Shown: positions 38,979 to 49,853, numbered from the stretch's first letter. The stretch is 64,000 nt of DNA from Colwellia sp. M166 (GCF_024585285.1 NZ_CP040755.1:2976001-3040000); one strand, 5' to 3'. Translations and numbers: made by a program. Notes: generated by a model not told the origin, from the sequence alone.

Positions 38979-39158
38979 TTTAATAGCAATCCGTCTCAGA
39001 AAGTACCTCTTAGCGAGAATTTAAAAGTCAGTCTTTGAGTGCTTGCGGGGCAATGATAATTTCAAAAATTTGTACCTACTCATGTGTTCGATATAGCGCT
39101 AAGTGCATACTTCTTTAGATAAACAATATAAAAATAAATTTAATTAAGGCATCGTATT

Positions 39159-39557
39159 ATGACAACTAAAATTGTGCATGTTGCTGTTGGGGTTATCAAA
39201 CAGGGCGATCAGTATTTTCTAACTAAGCGCTTAGCAGATAGTCATCAAGGGGGAAAGTGGGAATTTCCCGGTGGTAAAGTTGAAGATGATGAAACTGTGC
39301 ATCAGGCGCTATTTAGAGAGCTAAAAGAAGAGGTGGCGATAGAAGTGTTAACCTGTACGCCGCTAATCGAAATAAGCCATGACTACGTTGATAAAAAGGT
39401 GTTATTAGAAGTCTTTGTTGTTGATAACTTTATCGGTGAAGCAAAAGCTTTAGAAGGGCAAGCATCTGCTTGGTATCAATTAACTGATTTCGAACACTTA
39501 AATTTCCCTGCTGCTAATCAAGCCATTATTGAAAAGCTACAACAAATATATTTGTAG
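39159..39557 (+). CDS. mutT: 8-oxo-dGTP diphosphatase MutT
   Basis: 132 residues of the Nudix family. The Nudix box G-x5-E-x7-REUxEE is seen as GGKVEDDETVHQALFRELKE (about 39-58), followed by EV. MutT hydrolyses 8-oxo-dGTP and prevents A-to-C transversions. It has its own upstream region of more than 200 bp after the secA terminator. It converges on yacG with only 27 bp between the stop codons. Confidence 0.93.
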   Translation: MTTKIVHVAVGVIKQGDQYFLTKRLADSHQGGKWEFPGGKVEDDETVHQALFRELKEEVAIEVLTCTPLIEISHDYVDKKVLLEVFVVDNFIGEAKALEGQASAWYQLTDFEHLNFPAANQAIIEKLQQIYL

Positions 39558-39566
39558 CTTCAGCTT

Positions 39567-39594
39567 ACCTGATAATAATACTTGTTATTCAGGT
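39567..39594. terminator. Hairpin between convergent mutT and yacG
   Basis: ACCTGA (39567-39572) pairs with TCAGGT (39589-39594), and further AT pairs continue inward with a bulge. It overlaps the yacG stop codon at 39585. It probably serves as a shared transcript end; the U-runs are weak. Confidence 0.4.
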
Positions 39595-39821
39595 TCAACA
39601 AAAAATTTATTATGTTGTAAAAATTGATCTTCCAACGCGTCAAGCATTTCTTCATTTAAGTCGACAGCGCCTTGCACTGGCTGGCTAATTTTATGATTTT
39701 CATCAGCCCAATCACCGATATCAATTAACTGACAACGCTTACTACAAAATGGACGATGTTGGCTTTGCGCTTGCCAAAGCACTTCTTTTTTACAAGTGGG
39801 GCAAGATACTTTTAATGTCAT
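39585..39821 (-). CDS. yacG: DNA gyrase inhibitor YacG
   Basis: 78 residues. The zinc-binding pattern CPTC near residue 8 and CSKRC near 27, followed by QLIDIGDWA, is diagnostic of YacG. In E. coli this small protein binds GyrB and inhibits gyrase. The C-terminal part is acidic and probably flexible. It stands between mutT and zapD, as in E. coli. The gap to zapD is 155 bp, so it may have its own promoter. Confidence 0.93.
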   Translation of the reverse strand: MTLKVSCPTCKKEVLWQAQSQHRPFCSKRCQLIDIGDWADENHKISQPVQGAVDLNEEMLDALEDQFLQHNKFFVEPE

Positions 39822-39976
39822 ATAAGATGTTACTAGCGAATAAAGTGATAATGCTATTATAAGAAATATTTCACTAAGCAGCTATTAACTTTTCGTCTGA
39901 AGCGATTAATTATATATGCTCAGTAAAAGCCGAAATACTTCTTGTTGTACCTTAGCTGATCGCTAAGCACATGCTG

Positions 39977-40723
39977 TTAACAACGAGCTAATAAGAAACT
40001 TGTGGCTTGTTTAACGTATTTACGCCCAGCATCATTACATGGCATCATAAAGCGAATAGAGTAGCGAAAGCGGTTACCACTAATGGTTGGGTAAAACGAT
40101 AAAGTATCAGCTACTTTGATACGCAAAAGTATTAACCCTTCACCATTGTCTTGATAGAAGCCACTTTCCGTCAATATCTGTTTAAACTCTGCTCTTTGTC
40201 GAATAAATTTCATTATCAATGATAATGCTGAACTAATTTGAGCCAGTCGTGATAACCAGTAGTGACACTGCTGCTCAACTTGAGCACTGGGTTGGTGTAA
40301 CCAAAATTGTAATTGTGGCAGATCAAAACTCGAACTTCCTCCCTGAATAGCGAAACGCTGCTTTAAAGCCATTAAAAATTTGTCGGCTTTAAGTTCGGTC
40401 CATTGAGGGCAAGCTACTTTTAAATTACTTGAAAGGCCGATGGTCTTTTTTAAGTTTTCTTCCAAAATGGCGTTATCAATCTCTGGGTTTTGTGACCAAA
40501 TGACTAAATTTTGTTCTAATTTTTCAAGATCTTTAATTAAATCACCACGGATATCATTTCGCTCTAAGGTGTCGACTATGGCGAATAATGCGTTAAAAAA
40601 TACACTGTGGCTAGTGACAATATTGTATTGCAAGCAATCAAAGGTTTGAGCAAAAAGTTGCTCAAGTTTTAAGTAGTTACGTATACGCTCATTGAGCGGA
40701 TGTTCGTACAATATTGCAGTCAT
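39977..40723 (-). CDS. zapD: Z-ring-associated protein ZapD
   Basis: 248 residues, standard length for ZapD (DUF1342). The N-terminal segment YEHPLNERIRNYLKLEQLF is characteristic, followed by an all-helical domain (to about 120) and a beta-rich domain with QGGSSSFDLP and FWLHQPS. ZapD bundles FtsZ filaments by binding the FtsZ C-terminal peptide, which is intact in this window. Located between yacG and coaE as in E. coli. Confidence 0.95.
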   Translation of the reverse strand: MTAILYEHPLNERIRNYLKLEQLFAQTFDCLQYNIVTSHSVFFNALFAIVDTLERNDIRGDLIKDLEKLEQNLVIWSQNPEIDNAILEENLKKTIGLSSNLKVACPQWTELKADKFLMALKQRFAIQGGSSSFDLPQLQFWLHQPSAQVEQQCHYWLSRLAQISSALSLIMKFIRQRAEFKQILTESGFYQDNGEGLILLRIKVADTLSFYPTISGNRFRYSIRFMMPCNDAGRKYVKQATSFLLARC

Positions 40724-40817
40724 GACTTTCGGACTTTATCTATTAATTTAACCAATAATTACTTCATACTACCTATCGCTAGTGAGAATGGCGAATTATT
40801 TAATAAAAAACACTTAT

Positions 40818-41429
40818 TCATAACGAGTTACTTAACATTTTTTGATATTTTTTATCTAAGTTGCCTACTTGCTGGCGAAGTGTTTTTAAACTGATATTGT
40901 GGTTACTTATGATGTCATCAGCCAAGCTAAGACGTTGTGCTCTTGGCATCTGACTGGCAATGATGCGCTTAACCTCTTCTGCTGAGCTAGGATCGCGTGC
41001 AACGGTTCGGGCAATTTGTGTTTTTTCATCAACATCAACCACTAACACCCGATTGACCAATTTATTGAGCTTATTTTCCAACAGTAATGGTGCCACTAGT
41101 ATGCAATAGCGACTTTTAGCCAACGATATTTGTGTTAAAATTTCTTGTCGAATTAAAGGGTGCAATAGGTTATTTAACCAGGTTTTATCTTCAGCAACAG
41201 TGAAAATCCTGCTACGCAGTTTTGCTCTGTTAAGTTGCCCTTGATGATCAATATACTCACTGCCAAAGTAATTGCTAATGGTTAATAATGCTGTGCTACC
41301 CGGTGCAACTACTATGCGAGCAGCGATATCAGCGTCAATAATATCAATACCTAATTGGTGAAAAATATCGGTAACCGTGGTTTTACCGCTACCAATACCG
41401 CCAGTTAAGCCGACAATAAATTCAGACAT
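40818..41429 (-). CDS. coaE: Dephospho-CoA kinase CoaE
   Basis: 203 residues. It phosphorylates dephospho-CoA in the last step of coenzyme A synthesis. The P-loop GLTGGIGSGKTT (about 7-18) and DADIAAR (about 33-39) are typical, and the lid region carries RDPSSAEEVKRI. It lies 50 bp downstream of pilD on the same strand, so the two may share a transcript. This mirrors the coaE-pilus linkage seen in many gammaproteobacteria. Confidence 0.95.
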   Translation of the reverse strand: MSEFIVGLTGGIGSGKTTVTDIFHQLGIDIIDADIAARIVVAPGSTALLTISNYFGSEYIDHQGQLNRAKLRSRIFTVAEDKTWLNNLLHPLIRQEILTQISLAKSRYCILVAPLLLENKLNKLVNRVLVVDVDEKTQIARTVARDPSSAEEVKRIIASQMPRAQRLSLADDIISNHNISLKTLRQQVGNLDKKYQKMLSNSL

Positions 41430-41479
41430 AAACTAAGTTGCTCGCTTTTTATTTACATTATGATAGATAGTTAATTTGC

Positions 41480-42364
41480 TTAAACTAATGAACTTAAATA
41501 CCAAGACCAAATATTATTACCCCATAGTAAGGTGATAAAACCCGCGATTGCTAAGTAAGGACCAAATGGAATAGCTTGTTCTCGCTGGTGGTTTTTAAAG
41601 ACCATTAAACTAATACCTATCACTGCGCCGACAGCTGAGGCCATTAAAATGAGTAATGGCAGTAACTGCCAACCTATCCAAGCACCAAATAATGCCACTA
41701 ATTTAAAGTCACCATGACCCATACCGTCTTTGCCAGTAACTAACTTGAATAGCCAAAAAATGCTAAATAGGCTCATATAGCCGGCAACCGCACCAATAAC
41801 AGCATCATTTAATGGCACAATTGCGCCATTAATATTAACTAAAAGTCCTAACCATAATAGTGGTAAAGTGATTTGATCTGGCAATAGCATGTGGTCGTAG
41901 TCTATTAAGGTTAAACAAACCAAGCCCCAAGTTAATATCAACAAAAATAACGTGGTTAAAGTAGTACCATAATGGGCTGCGATGAGCATACTTAATAAAG
42001 CAGTGCTCAACTCTACTAACGGATAACGTAAAGATATTCTTGACTGGCATTGGCTGCATTTAGCTCGTAAAAATAACCAACTAAGTAGTGGAATATTTTC
42101 GTAGAAGCGAATTTTGTGCTGACAGTTTGGGCAGGTAGAACTTGGTGTTGATAGGGTGATCAATGCTTCATTTGTCGGTTGTGTTGGCTTAGCAAGTTCA
42201 TCCGCTAAAAACTCTCGACATTCACGTTTCCATCCTTGTTCGAGCATTTTAGGTAAGCGATAAATAACCACATTTAAAAAGCTGCCTACCAGTAAAGAAA
42301 AAATAAAAACAATCGAAAAGAAAAATGTAGGAGAACTGCTCATTAGGGTAATGAAATCTGTCAA
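41480..42364 (-). CDS. pilD: Prepilin peptidase/methyltransferase PilD
   Basis: 294 residues with about seven to eight membrane segments. The cytoplasmic zinc-type tetra-cysteine motif is CPNC (about 75) and CSQC (about 100). The two catalytic aspartates are in LTLIDYDHMLLPD and GMGHGDFKL (the GxGD motif). It cleaves the short leader of type IV prepilins such as PilA and N-methylates the new N-terminal Phe. It is the last of three pil genes reading leftward before coaE. Confidence 0.95.
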   Translation of the reverse strand: MTDFITLMSSSPTFFFSIVFIFSLLVGSFLNVVIYRLPKMLEQGWKRECREFLADELAKPTQPTNEALITLSTPSSTCPNCQHKIRFYENIPLLSWLFLRAKCSQCQSRISLRYPLVELSTALLSMLIAAHYGTTLTTLFLLILTWGLVCLTLIDYDHMLLPDQITLPLLWLGLLVNINGAIVPLNDAVIGAVAGYMSLFSIFWLFKLVTGKDGMGHGDFKLVALFGAWIGWQLLPLLILMASAVGAVIGISLMVFKNHQREQAIPFGPYLAIAGFITLLWGNNIWSWYLSSLV

Positions 42365-42522
42365 AGGTTTTGCCTTGTTTAATTGCTGTTAATAGGTTTA
42401 ACGAATAGCCGTTAATTTAAAAACTATTGGTTATTAGCTGCTAGCTCCAAATGAAAATATACGATTAAGAACTGACAACTTGCTCTTTTTTACTCATAGC
42501 TTAAAGCTTTAATCTATTGTTA

Positions 42523-43770
42523 TTAAACAACCATACCAATTTGAAATATGGGTAGATACATAGCAATGATTAAGCCACCGATGACCACGCCAAGTACGGC
42601 CATTATCATCGGCTCGAGTAAGGTGGTTAAGTTATCAACGGCATTATCGACTTCTTGCTCATAAACGGTAGCCACTTTTGCCAACATATCATCGACAGCG
42701 CCAGACTCTTCACCAATGGCGACCATTTGGATCACCATATCAGGAAAAATAGCGCAATTTCGCATCGCTAAATTCATTTGCATGCCAGAGGTGACTTCAG
42801 CACGAATATCTAAAATAGCCTCACGAAATACCGCATTGCCTGAAGCCCCCGCTGCTGATTCTAATGCATCAGGTAACGGTACGCCAGCGGCAAAAGTCGT
42901 GGATAAGGTTCTGGCATAGCGCGCGACAGCTGCTTTTTTTAAAACATCACCTATAACCGGAATTTTTAATATTTTTTTATCGACGCTATCACGAAAACTT
43001 TGGCTAGCACGGTGGGTTTTTTTAAATAAGTATATTGCTGCAAATATGCCGGCAAGACCAAAATACCAGTAGGCTTGCATAAATTCAGATATGGCCAGAA
43101 CTAATAAGGTAAAGCCGGGTAGTTCTGCGCCAAAACTATCAAATATGTCTTTAAATACTGGTACGACAAATATTAAAAGTACGGCAGTAACAATAAAGGC
43201 GATCACTAAAACAGATATCGGGTAGGTCATAGCCTTTTTTATTTTAGCTTTTAACGCCTCAGCTTTTTCTTTATAGGTAGCAACACGATCATAGATGGTT
43301 TCAAGGGCGCCAGATTGCTCACCAGAATTGACTAAGTCACAATATAAGTCATCAAAATAAAGTGGGTGCTCGCGCAAGCAATCTGATAATGGCACTCCGG
43401 ATTGTAGTTTGTTGCCAATATTACCTAATAGCTTTTGCATATTGCCATTGTTATGGCCACTAGCTATCATTTCAATGGTTTGAACTAAAGGGACACCGGC
43501 GCCTAGCATGGTGGCAATTTGACGGGTAAGTACAGCAATATCAACGGGCAATATTTTTTTATCGCCGCCGATACCAAATAAAGGTTTAGCTTTCTTACTG
43601 ATCCTGCCTGGTGTTATGCCTTGCTTACGTAACTGTGCTTTTAGCTCTAATATGTTATTAGCATTGAGCTCACCGCCAACTTTTTTACCTTTGCGGTTTA
43701 ATCCTTGCCACTTATAGATATCAAGTGCTTTTACTTTTTTCTTGTCTCTTGATGAAGAAATAGCAGCCAT
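42523..43770 (-). CDS. pilC: Type IV pilus inner-membrane platform protein PilC
   Basis: 415 residues with two type II secretion F domains (about 80-200 and 285-405) and three to four membrane segments. The conserved F-domain stretches ALEDxY-like and SGEQSGALE (about 140) and GEESGAVDDML (about 350) are visible. PilC couples the PilB motor to pilin assembly in the inner membrane. It lies 186 bp from pilB, with a hairpin-rich gap, and 158 bp from pilD. Confidence 0.95.
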   Translation of the reverse strand: MAAISSSRDKKKVKALDIYKWQGLNRKGKKVGGELNANNILELKAQLRKQGITPGRISKKAKPLFGIGGDKKILPVDIAVLTRQIATMLGAGVPLVQTIEMIASGHNNGNMQKLLGNIGNKLQSGVPLSDCLREHPLYFDDLYCDLVNSGEQSGALETIYDRVATYKEKAEALKAKIKKAMTYPISVLVIAFIVTAVLLIFVVPVFKDIFDSFGAELPGFTLLVLAISEFMQAYWYFGLAGIFAAIYLFKKTHRASQSFRDSVDKKILKIPVIGDVLKKAAVARYARTLSTTFAAGVPLPDALESAAGASGNAVFREAILDIRAEVTSGMQMNLAMRNCAIFPDMVIQMVAIGEESGAVDDMLAKVATVYEQEVDNAVDNLTTLLEPMIMAVLGVVIGGLIIAMYLPIFQIGMVV

Positions 43771-43956
43771 GCGATTAACCTAATTTTTATTGTAAGAGCT
43801 ATTGTTAGTATTATCGTTAGTAATGCCCATAAGGCCATCTAATCTACATTATTTAGCTTATATCGAATGGACAAACTTGGCAATTTTTTAAAAATTAGTG
43901 ATAAAGCTATTGCTTGGCGCTACTTTTATAAAATGTCAAGTTAACCTGTATTCAGG

Positions 43957-45663
43957 CTAATTATTAGTGACGCGATTTACTTCTTCTAAACTGGTAACAC
44001 CTAAAGCGGCTTTTTCTAGGCCCGACTGGCGTAAATTGTTGTAGCCTTCACGTTGACACTGAGCGGCAATATCTAAAGAGTTAGAGCCCGTCATGATCAA
44101 ATTTGCTGTTACATCACTAATTTTTATTACTTCATATATACCAACACGACCTTTATAACCTCCAGTACATAGCTCACAACCGACCGGTTTATATAACTTT
44201 ATGGTACTAAGTTGTTCGGGTAAAAAGCCTTGTGTAAGTAGTTCGCTTTCGGGAATGTTTTCTTCTGTTTTGCACTGAATGCATAATCGACGTGCTAAGC
44301 GCTGGGCAATAATAACACTGACAGAGCTTGCCACATTATAGGATGGTACGCCCATATTTAATAAGCGAGTTAATGTTTCTGCTGCTGAATTAGTATGTAA
44401 AGTTGATAGCACTAAATGACCGGTTTGAGCCGCCTTAATAGCAATTTCAGCGGTTTCTAAATCACGAATTTCGCCGACCATAACAATATCGGGATCTTGA
44501 CGGAGAAATGAGCGTAATGCCCCCGGAAAGGTTAAACCTGCACGGGTATTAATTTGTACTTGGTTGACACCTTCAAGGTTAATTTCCACCGGATCTTCTG
44601 CGGTGGAAATGTTGCGCTCTTCGGTATTTAAAATATTCAAGCCGGTATAAAGTGATACGGTTTTTCCCGAGCCGGTTGGGCCTGTTACTAATATCATGCC
44701 TTGCGGTTGTGCTAGTGCATCCATGTAAATTTGCTTTTGCTCTGGAGCATAACCAAGCATTTCAATGCCCAGCATGGCGCTGGAGGAGTCAAGAATACGC
44801 ATCACTACCTTCTCACCCCACATAGTAGGTAGAGTACTAACACGAAAATCAATTGATTTCTTTTTTGATAACGCCAACTTTATACGACCATCTTGTGGTA
44901 CGCGCCGCTCTGCAATATCCAACTTCGACATCACTTTTAGGCGTGCAGCCATACGTGATGCTAAAGATACCGGCGGTTTAGCGACTTCGGTTAATATGCC
45001 ATCGATACGAAAGCGAATACGGTAAGATTTTTCATAAGGTTCAAAATGTAAATCAGAGGCGCCTTTACGAATAGCGTCGAGTAATATTTTGTTAATATAA
45101 ACAACTATAGGAGCATCTTCTTTATCGCCACCGCCAATGTTATCGTCTTCTTGATGTTCATCTTGCACATCGATACCAGCTAACTCGGCAGTATCCATAT
45201 CGGTGATATCAAGGGCATCGCTGTCTGCTTCTAAAATTTTCTCGATGCAAGCCATTAATGAGGTTTCATTAGCAAGGACTAATTCAGTTGAAAAACCGGT
45301 ATTAAACTGAATTTCTTCTAGCGCATCATGGTTAGTTGGGTCCGACATGGCAACAAATAATACCTTGCCACGCAAGAATAAAGGTAAGGCACTGTGTTTG
45401 CGCACCAGCTTCTCATTGCGGACACCTTCAGGGACTAATGATGTGTCAAAATTACTCAGATCAATCAGAGGACAGCCAAAACTGCGGGAGAGTGTGCTAG
45501 CTATTTGTTCGGCATTAATATTTTTATCTTCGACTAGGTAACGAACAAATGGTTTTTTTTGGCGAATAAAGTCAGCACTTATAGTGTCGACCATCTCACG
45601 GGTAACAATATCATGTTTGGCGAGTGCCGATAGCAGGCTTGATTGTTGATGAAGACCTTTCAT
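43957..45663 (-). CDS. pilB: Type IV pilus extension ATPase PilB
   Basis: 568 residues. The N-terminal MshEN-like domain (about 10-150) is followed by the GspE-type ATPase. Walker A is [12 protein letters not shown] (about 330), the Asp box and [12 protein letters not shown]alker B region follow, and the CIQCK...CELC tetra-cysteine zinc motif comes near 460-500. It powers pilus extension. The segment of about 160-185 is acidic and contains a variable linker. It is separated from pilA by a terminator, so it has a separate promoter. Confidence 0.95.
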   Translation of the reverse strand: MKGLHQQSSLLSALAKHDIVTREMVDTISADFIRQKKPFVRYLVEDKNINAEQIASTLSRSFGCPLIDLSNFDTSLVPEGVRNEKLVRKHSALPLFLRGKVLFVAMSDPTNHDALEEIQFNTGFSTELVLANETSLMACIEKILEADSDALDITDMDTAELAGIDVQDEHQEDDNIGGGDKEDAPIVVYINKILLDAIRKGASDLHFEPYEKSYRIRFRIDGILTEVAKPPVSLASRMAARLKVMSKLDIAERRVPQDGRIKLALSKKKSIDFRVSTLPTMWGEKVVMRILDSSSAMLGIEMLGYAPEQKQIYMDALAQPQGMILVTGPTGSGKTVSLYTGLNILNTEERNISTAEDPVEINLEGVNQVQINTRAGLTFPGALRSFLRQDPDIVMVGEIRDLETAEIAIKAAQTGHLVLSTLHTNSAAETLTRLLNMGVPSYNVASSVSVIIAQRLARRLCIQCKTEENIPESELLTQGFLPEQLSTIKLYKPVGCELCTGGYKGRVGIYEVIKISDVTANLIMTGSNSLDIAAQCQREGYNNLRQSGLEKAALGVTSLEEVNRVTNN

Positions 45664-45742
45664 AAATATCTTTAATAAACTCAGTAAAAATCAACAGTTA
45701 GAGTGTAGCTTACAATATACAATAATAATGAAAGTTAGTTAA

Positions 45743-45770
45743 TAAAAAAGCCCCCTTAGGAGCTTTTTTT
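45743..45770 (-). terminator. Intrinsic terminator of pilA
   Basis: AGC-C-CC / GG-A-GCT (45749-45764) forms a stem with one mismatch, flanked by A and T runs on both sides. It ends pilA before pilB, which explains how the major pilin can be made in excess of the motor. Confidence 0.7.
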
Positions 45771-45788
45771 AATTAAATTTATGAAAAA

Positions 45789-46256
45789 TTAACAAAGACC
45801 AGCGGCAGCACATGTTCCAGCTGTATTATCCCAGGTAATACTTTCATCATCGACAACAGTACCCGTTAAAACGAAAGTAACATCGGCTGAAGCATCGTTA
45901 GTAAATGTTGATGTTACTGTTACTGTTGGTGCTGCTGCAGTACCACCAATAACGACATATTTAACGCTAGGAGCAGCGGCCCAGCCATTAGTGTTAGCGG
46001 CAGTTCCTGTTTGCCCATCTTCTACTTGATGACAGGCTTTTGCATCAGTCGTTTGAACGCAGAGTTCAATTGCAGTTTTAGCAGGGGTTGCAGCTAATAC
46101 AACCTCAGAAAATCTCGCTCTATCTGAATATGTTTGATAAGCCGGTAAAGCGACTGCGGCTAAAATACCGATAATTGCCACAACGATCATTAATTCAATT
46201 AAGGTAAAACCTTGAGCTTTTTTCTTCATATTTAAGTTTTGTAATGTCTTTTTCAT
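45789..46256 (-). CDS. pilA: Type IV major pilin PilA
   Basis: About 155 residues from the ATG at 46256; a TTG at 46262 and an internal ATG at 46229 are alternatives. The leader is cut by PilD before Phe in [16 protein letters not shown]. The start at 46256 gives a 16-residue leader and has GGA upstream. The one at 46229 gives the classic 7-residue leader but has no ribosome-binding site. The hydrophobic alpha-1 segment has Glu5 of the mature protein. The C-terminal Cys pair (TCAAAGLC) probably forms the D-loop disulphide. Ala/Thr-rich globular head. Confidence 0.93.
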   Translation of the reverse strand: MKKTLQNLNMKKKAQGFTLIELMIVVAIIGILAAVALPAYQTYSDRARFSEVVLAATPAKTAIELCVQTTDAKACHQVEDGQTGTAANTNGWAAAPSVKYVVIGGTAAAPTVTVTSTFTNDASADVTFVLTGTVVDDESITWDNTAGTCAAAGLC

Positions 46257-46262
46257 AATCAA

Positions 46263-46690
46263 TTATTCCATACATTATTACGGGGGCTAAAATGATACTG
46301 CGACAAAAATAACCAAATGTAAAACATTGTGGCGAATTTTTTTTCAGGTATGTAACAGAATGTTAGATTTTGTTACTGGTATTTTAGTTAGGTGTGTGAG
46401 TGATAGTAAGTTGTTACTTACCTTTTTCATCATTTAAAATGTAGGTTGACTAAGTGCGGTGTAAATTTGATTTATGTTTGATATGAAGTGAAATGAAATA
46501 CACACGAATAAGTTAATCATTGATGTAGGCGAAAGCAATTTTGACCTACATCAAATAACTGATTAATAATTTTAGACTGCTGAGCTTTTATAGTTGCTGT
46601 GCACACAGTTAAAGCGTATTTATTGCTGCGCTGCCTAGTAGTAAGCACGGAATAATTTGTTGCTGAAGTAACCTCGAAAGATCAGCTGGC
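46263..46690. other. Gene-free stretch between nadC and pilA
   Basis: No ORF resembling a gene on either strand. It contains GTAACA/TGTTAC (46352-46376) and GTAAG/CTTAC (46406-46421) hairpins and the 10-bp inverted repeat at 46520-46554. The pilA promoter must be here; I could not find a convincing sigma-54 or sigma-70 element. Confidence 0.5.
46520..46554. promoter_or_regulatory. 10-bp inverted repeat containing an FNR-like box
   Basis: TTGATGTAGG (46520-46529) is exactly complementary to CCTACATCAA (46545-46554). The right half with the bases before it reads TTGAC-CTAC-ATCAA (46541-46554), matching the FNR/CRP-family site TTGAT-N4-ATCAA at nine of ten positions. It lies about 285 bp upstream of pilA and 130 bp from the nadC end. 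Regulation inferred from motif only. Confidence 0.35.
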
Positions 46691-47578
<888 letters not shown>

Positions 47579-48100
47579 CTAAAGCTGCTCTCGTAAAATA
47601 AGTTGTTTTCCGGTTTGGCTAAATTCTACTCTTTTTAGGGCACTCATGCCCAACAGAATTTCGTCTGCAGCCATACTCGGGTTGATATGTGCGGCAACAT
47701 TATACAGGTAGATATTGCCAATGCGTAATTCATTTAACTGGGTTTGATAAACAGTGATAGTGCCATTGGCGGTTTGCACTCGATATTTGTCGCCAGCTTG
47801 CAATGATAAGGTTTCAGCTATATGGGCTGGAATAGATACTTGAGTGGCACCGGTATCAAGTAAAAAAGTAACCGCAGTACCATTAATAGCACCGTTGGTA
47901 ACATAATGCCCTTGTCGATTTTGTTGTAAGGTGACTTGTGCTTTGCCATTGCTTTGTAATGACAACTTAGGGTCTTGGTTTGGATTGTACTGCTCATCGA
48001 GTAAGTCTTGAAAAACAAAGACTAATAAAGCAATGCCGATAAACCAAGCGACCCAAATAAAATATTTACCAAAGCTTGTTGTCGTGTCATGTTCAGTCAT
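47579..48100 (-). CDS. Membrane-anchored retropepsin-like aspartic protease (TIGR02281-type)
   Basis: 173 residues. One membrane segment lies at about 11-31, and a periplasmic retropepsin-like domain at about 60-170. The active-site motif is LLDTGATQVSIP (about 80-91), and GMSALKRVEF near 150 matches the family's C-terminal strand. Such single-domain clan AA proteases act as dimers; their substrates in proteobacteria are unknown. It lies directly upstream of nadC without a gap, divergent from ampD. Confidence 0.85.
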   Translation of the reverse strand: MTEHDTTTSFGKYFIWVAWFIGIALLVFVFQDLLDEQYNPNQDPKLSLQSNGKAQVTLQQNRQGHYVTNGAINGTAVTFLLDTGATQVSIPAHIAETLSLQAGDKYRVQTANGTITVYQTQLNELRIGNIYLYNVAAHINPSMAADEILLGMSALKRVEFSQTGKQLILREQL

Positions 48101-48191
48101 AAGTAGTGATATCGATCTTAAGTTGATAGCTTGTCCTATTGTCTACTTTACTATTTAATAGCGTTAGGATAAACACGATGGTGATTATTGT

Positions 48192-48779
48192 ATGACCATG
48201 CTGAAAAATAACCGAGCAAATAGCACTGAGTGGGCCATTGAAAACGGTTGGTTAACGGATGTTGAAATTCAGCCGTCTAGCCACTTTGAGCCGAGAGATA
48301 AAAACGAAAGTATTAGTTTACTGGTTGTGCATAATATTTCATTACCACCGGGGCAGTTTGGTGGCAATTATATAAGTGATTTTTTTCTTGGTCATTTAAA
48401 GCCAACAGCAGATCCCTATTTTGAAAGCATATATAAAATGCGGGTATCGGCGCATTGCTTGATCAAGCGTAATGGCGATATTGTGCAATATGTCTCATTT
48501 AATGATAAAGCTTGGCATGCCGGCGTTTCTCGTTATCAAGATAGAGATAAATGTAATGACTTCTCGATTGGTATTGAGCTGGAAGGAACGGATGATATTC
48601 CATATACTAAAGAACAATATCAGCAGCTTAGCCAGTTGAGTAGGGCGCTAATTGCTGCTTACCCAGCATTACAAAATAATATTGTTGGCCATTGTGATAT
48701 TGCTCCGGGGCGCAAAACGGATCCCGGTATATCTTTTGATTGGCAATGTTATCGAGCGCTGCTGGCAGAAAACGGTTAA
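48192..48779 (+). CDS. ampD: 1,6-anhydro-N-acetylmuramyl-L-alanine amidase AmpD
   Basis: 195 residues of the amidase_2 family, no signal peptide, so cytoplasmic. Zinc ligands are His in LVVHNISLPPG (about 53), His in GHCDIAPGRKTDPG (about 167) and Asp in the same segment. It removes the peptide from anhydro-muropeptides during wall recycling. In bacteria with inducible AmpC it lowers the inducer level; no ampC or ampR is in this window. The alternative start at 48198 is two codons later. Confidence 0.95.
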   Translation: MTMLKNNRANSTEWAIENGWLTDVEIQPSSHFEPRDKNESISLLVVHNISLPPGQFGGNYISDFFLGHLKPTADPYFESIYKMRVSAHCLIKRNGDIVQYVSFNDKAWHAGVSRYQDRDKCNDFSIGIELEGTDDIPYTKEQYQQLSQLSRALIAAYPALQNNIVGHCDIAPGRKTDPGISFDWQCYRALLAENG

Positions 48780-48917
48780 TTGCTAAGAATAAGGCAGAGA
48801 AAGCGGTCAGCTTTTAGTTTTGAGCTATTAGTAAAACAAAAAACACTTGTGGCGAAGGCGTGAGGTTAACTGAACGCTCAAAACCATGAATTATATTTAA
48901 CATTAGGATAACTAAAA

Positions 48918-49799
48918 ATGAGCTTAATTAGTTTGTTAATTGCACTGATTGCTGAACGCTATTTATCATCGAGTGCTTGGCAATTTAATACTTTTTATCA
49001 ACGCTATGTCGCAGTGCTTAAGCAAACTAAGTTTTTTGCTGATTATCGACACTCTGCTGCTTTAAGTTACCTGGTTATTTTTATTCCGGTGCTAGGTTGT
49101 TATTTTTTATTAGCGCAAATAGATAATGCTTTACTGCATCTAATTGTTTCAACATTGATATTAATTGTCTGCTTTGGCTGTATGAAAACTCGCGATGCTT
49201 ATAAATGCTATTTACAATCGGCATTTAAAGGTGAAATGACCAGCTGTGACCTTCAACGCTTACAGTTACAACAAGATAAAAATATTGAAGAGATGGGGTT
49301 TGGCCAAACATTGGTTTGGCTAAATTACCGTTATTTTATTGCTGTTATGCTATTTTTCGTGCTTTTTGGCGCAGCGGGGGCATTATTTTATCGCTTATTA
49401 ACCACAATAAATGAATGTGCTAACGAGCAAGATGTTGTTGCGCAAGATGAAGCGCATGAAAATATTAAAGCAAATAATGAACAAAGTTATGATACTAGCC
49501 AAGCAAGTCAGCAATTGCTGTTTTGGATTGATTGGTTACCGGTAAGGTTGGTTGCTTTTGGCTACATGTTTGTCGGTCATTTTTCGAAAGCAATGCCCGT
49601 TTGGCTAGAAAACTTATTCGAATTCGAAAAGCCTCCTAGTCGAGTGTTGATTGATGTTGCTCAAATGTCTGAGGATTACATGATTGATGCCGATGACTGT
49701 AGTTCAGAGCCTTGTCTGTTGGTTAAGCTTGCTAAACGAACCTTATTACTGTTTCTAGCGATACTGTCGGTGTTGATACTTACGGGTGTATTAGCCTAG
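48918..49799 (+). CDS. ampE: AmpE-like inner-membrane protein
   Basis: 293 residues with four membrane segments at about 48-65, 67-88, 138-160 and 275-292, as in AmpE. It begins MSLISLLIALIAERYL, the typical AmpE start, and contains YRYFIAVMLFFVLFGAAGALFYR. E. coli AmpE is a proposed sensor or transporter acting with AmpD, and its biochemical role is not settled. It follows ampD after 138 bp and precedes pdhR, the order found in E. coli apart from aroP, which is absent here. Confidence 0.9.
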   Translation: MSLISLLIALIAERYLSSSAWQFNTFYQRYVAVLKQTKFFADYRHSAALSYLVIFIPVLGCYFLLAQIDNALLHLIVSTLILIVCFGCMKTRDAYKCYLQSAFKGEMTSCDLQRLQLQQDKNIEEMGFGQTLVWLNYRYFIAVMLFFVLFGAAGALFYRLLTTINECANEQDVVAQDEAHENIKANNEQSYDTSQASQQLLFWIDWLPVRLVAFGYMFVGHFSKAMPVWLENLFEFEKPPSRVLIDVAQMSEDYMIDADDCSSEPCLLVKLAKRTLLLFLAILSVLILTGVLA

Positions 49800-49853
49800 C
49801 TATCGACGGCCACTTTAATTCGCTTAAATTTTTGCTCGTTTTTTACTCACTGG

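Noticed and set aside
46263..46690. A sigma-54 promoter for pilA
   Set aside because: pilA often uses sigma-54, but I found no GG/GC pair at -24/-12 spacing on the - strand.
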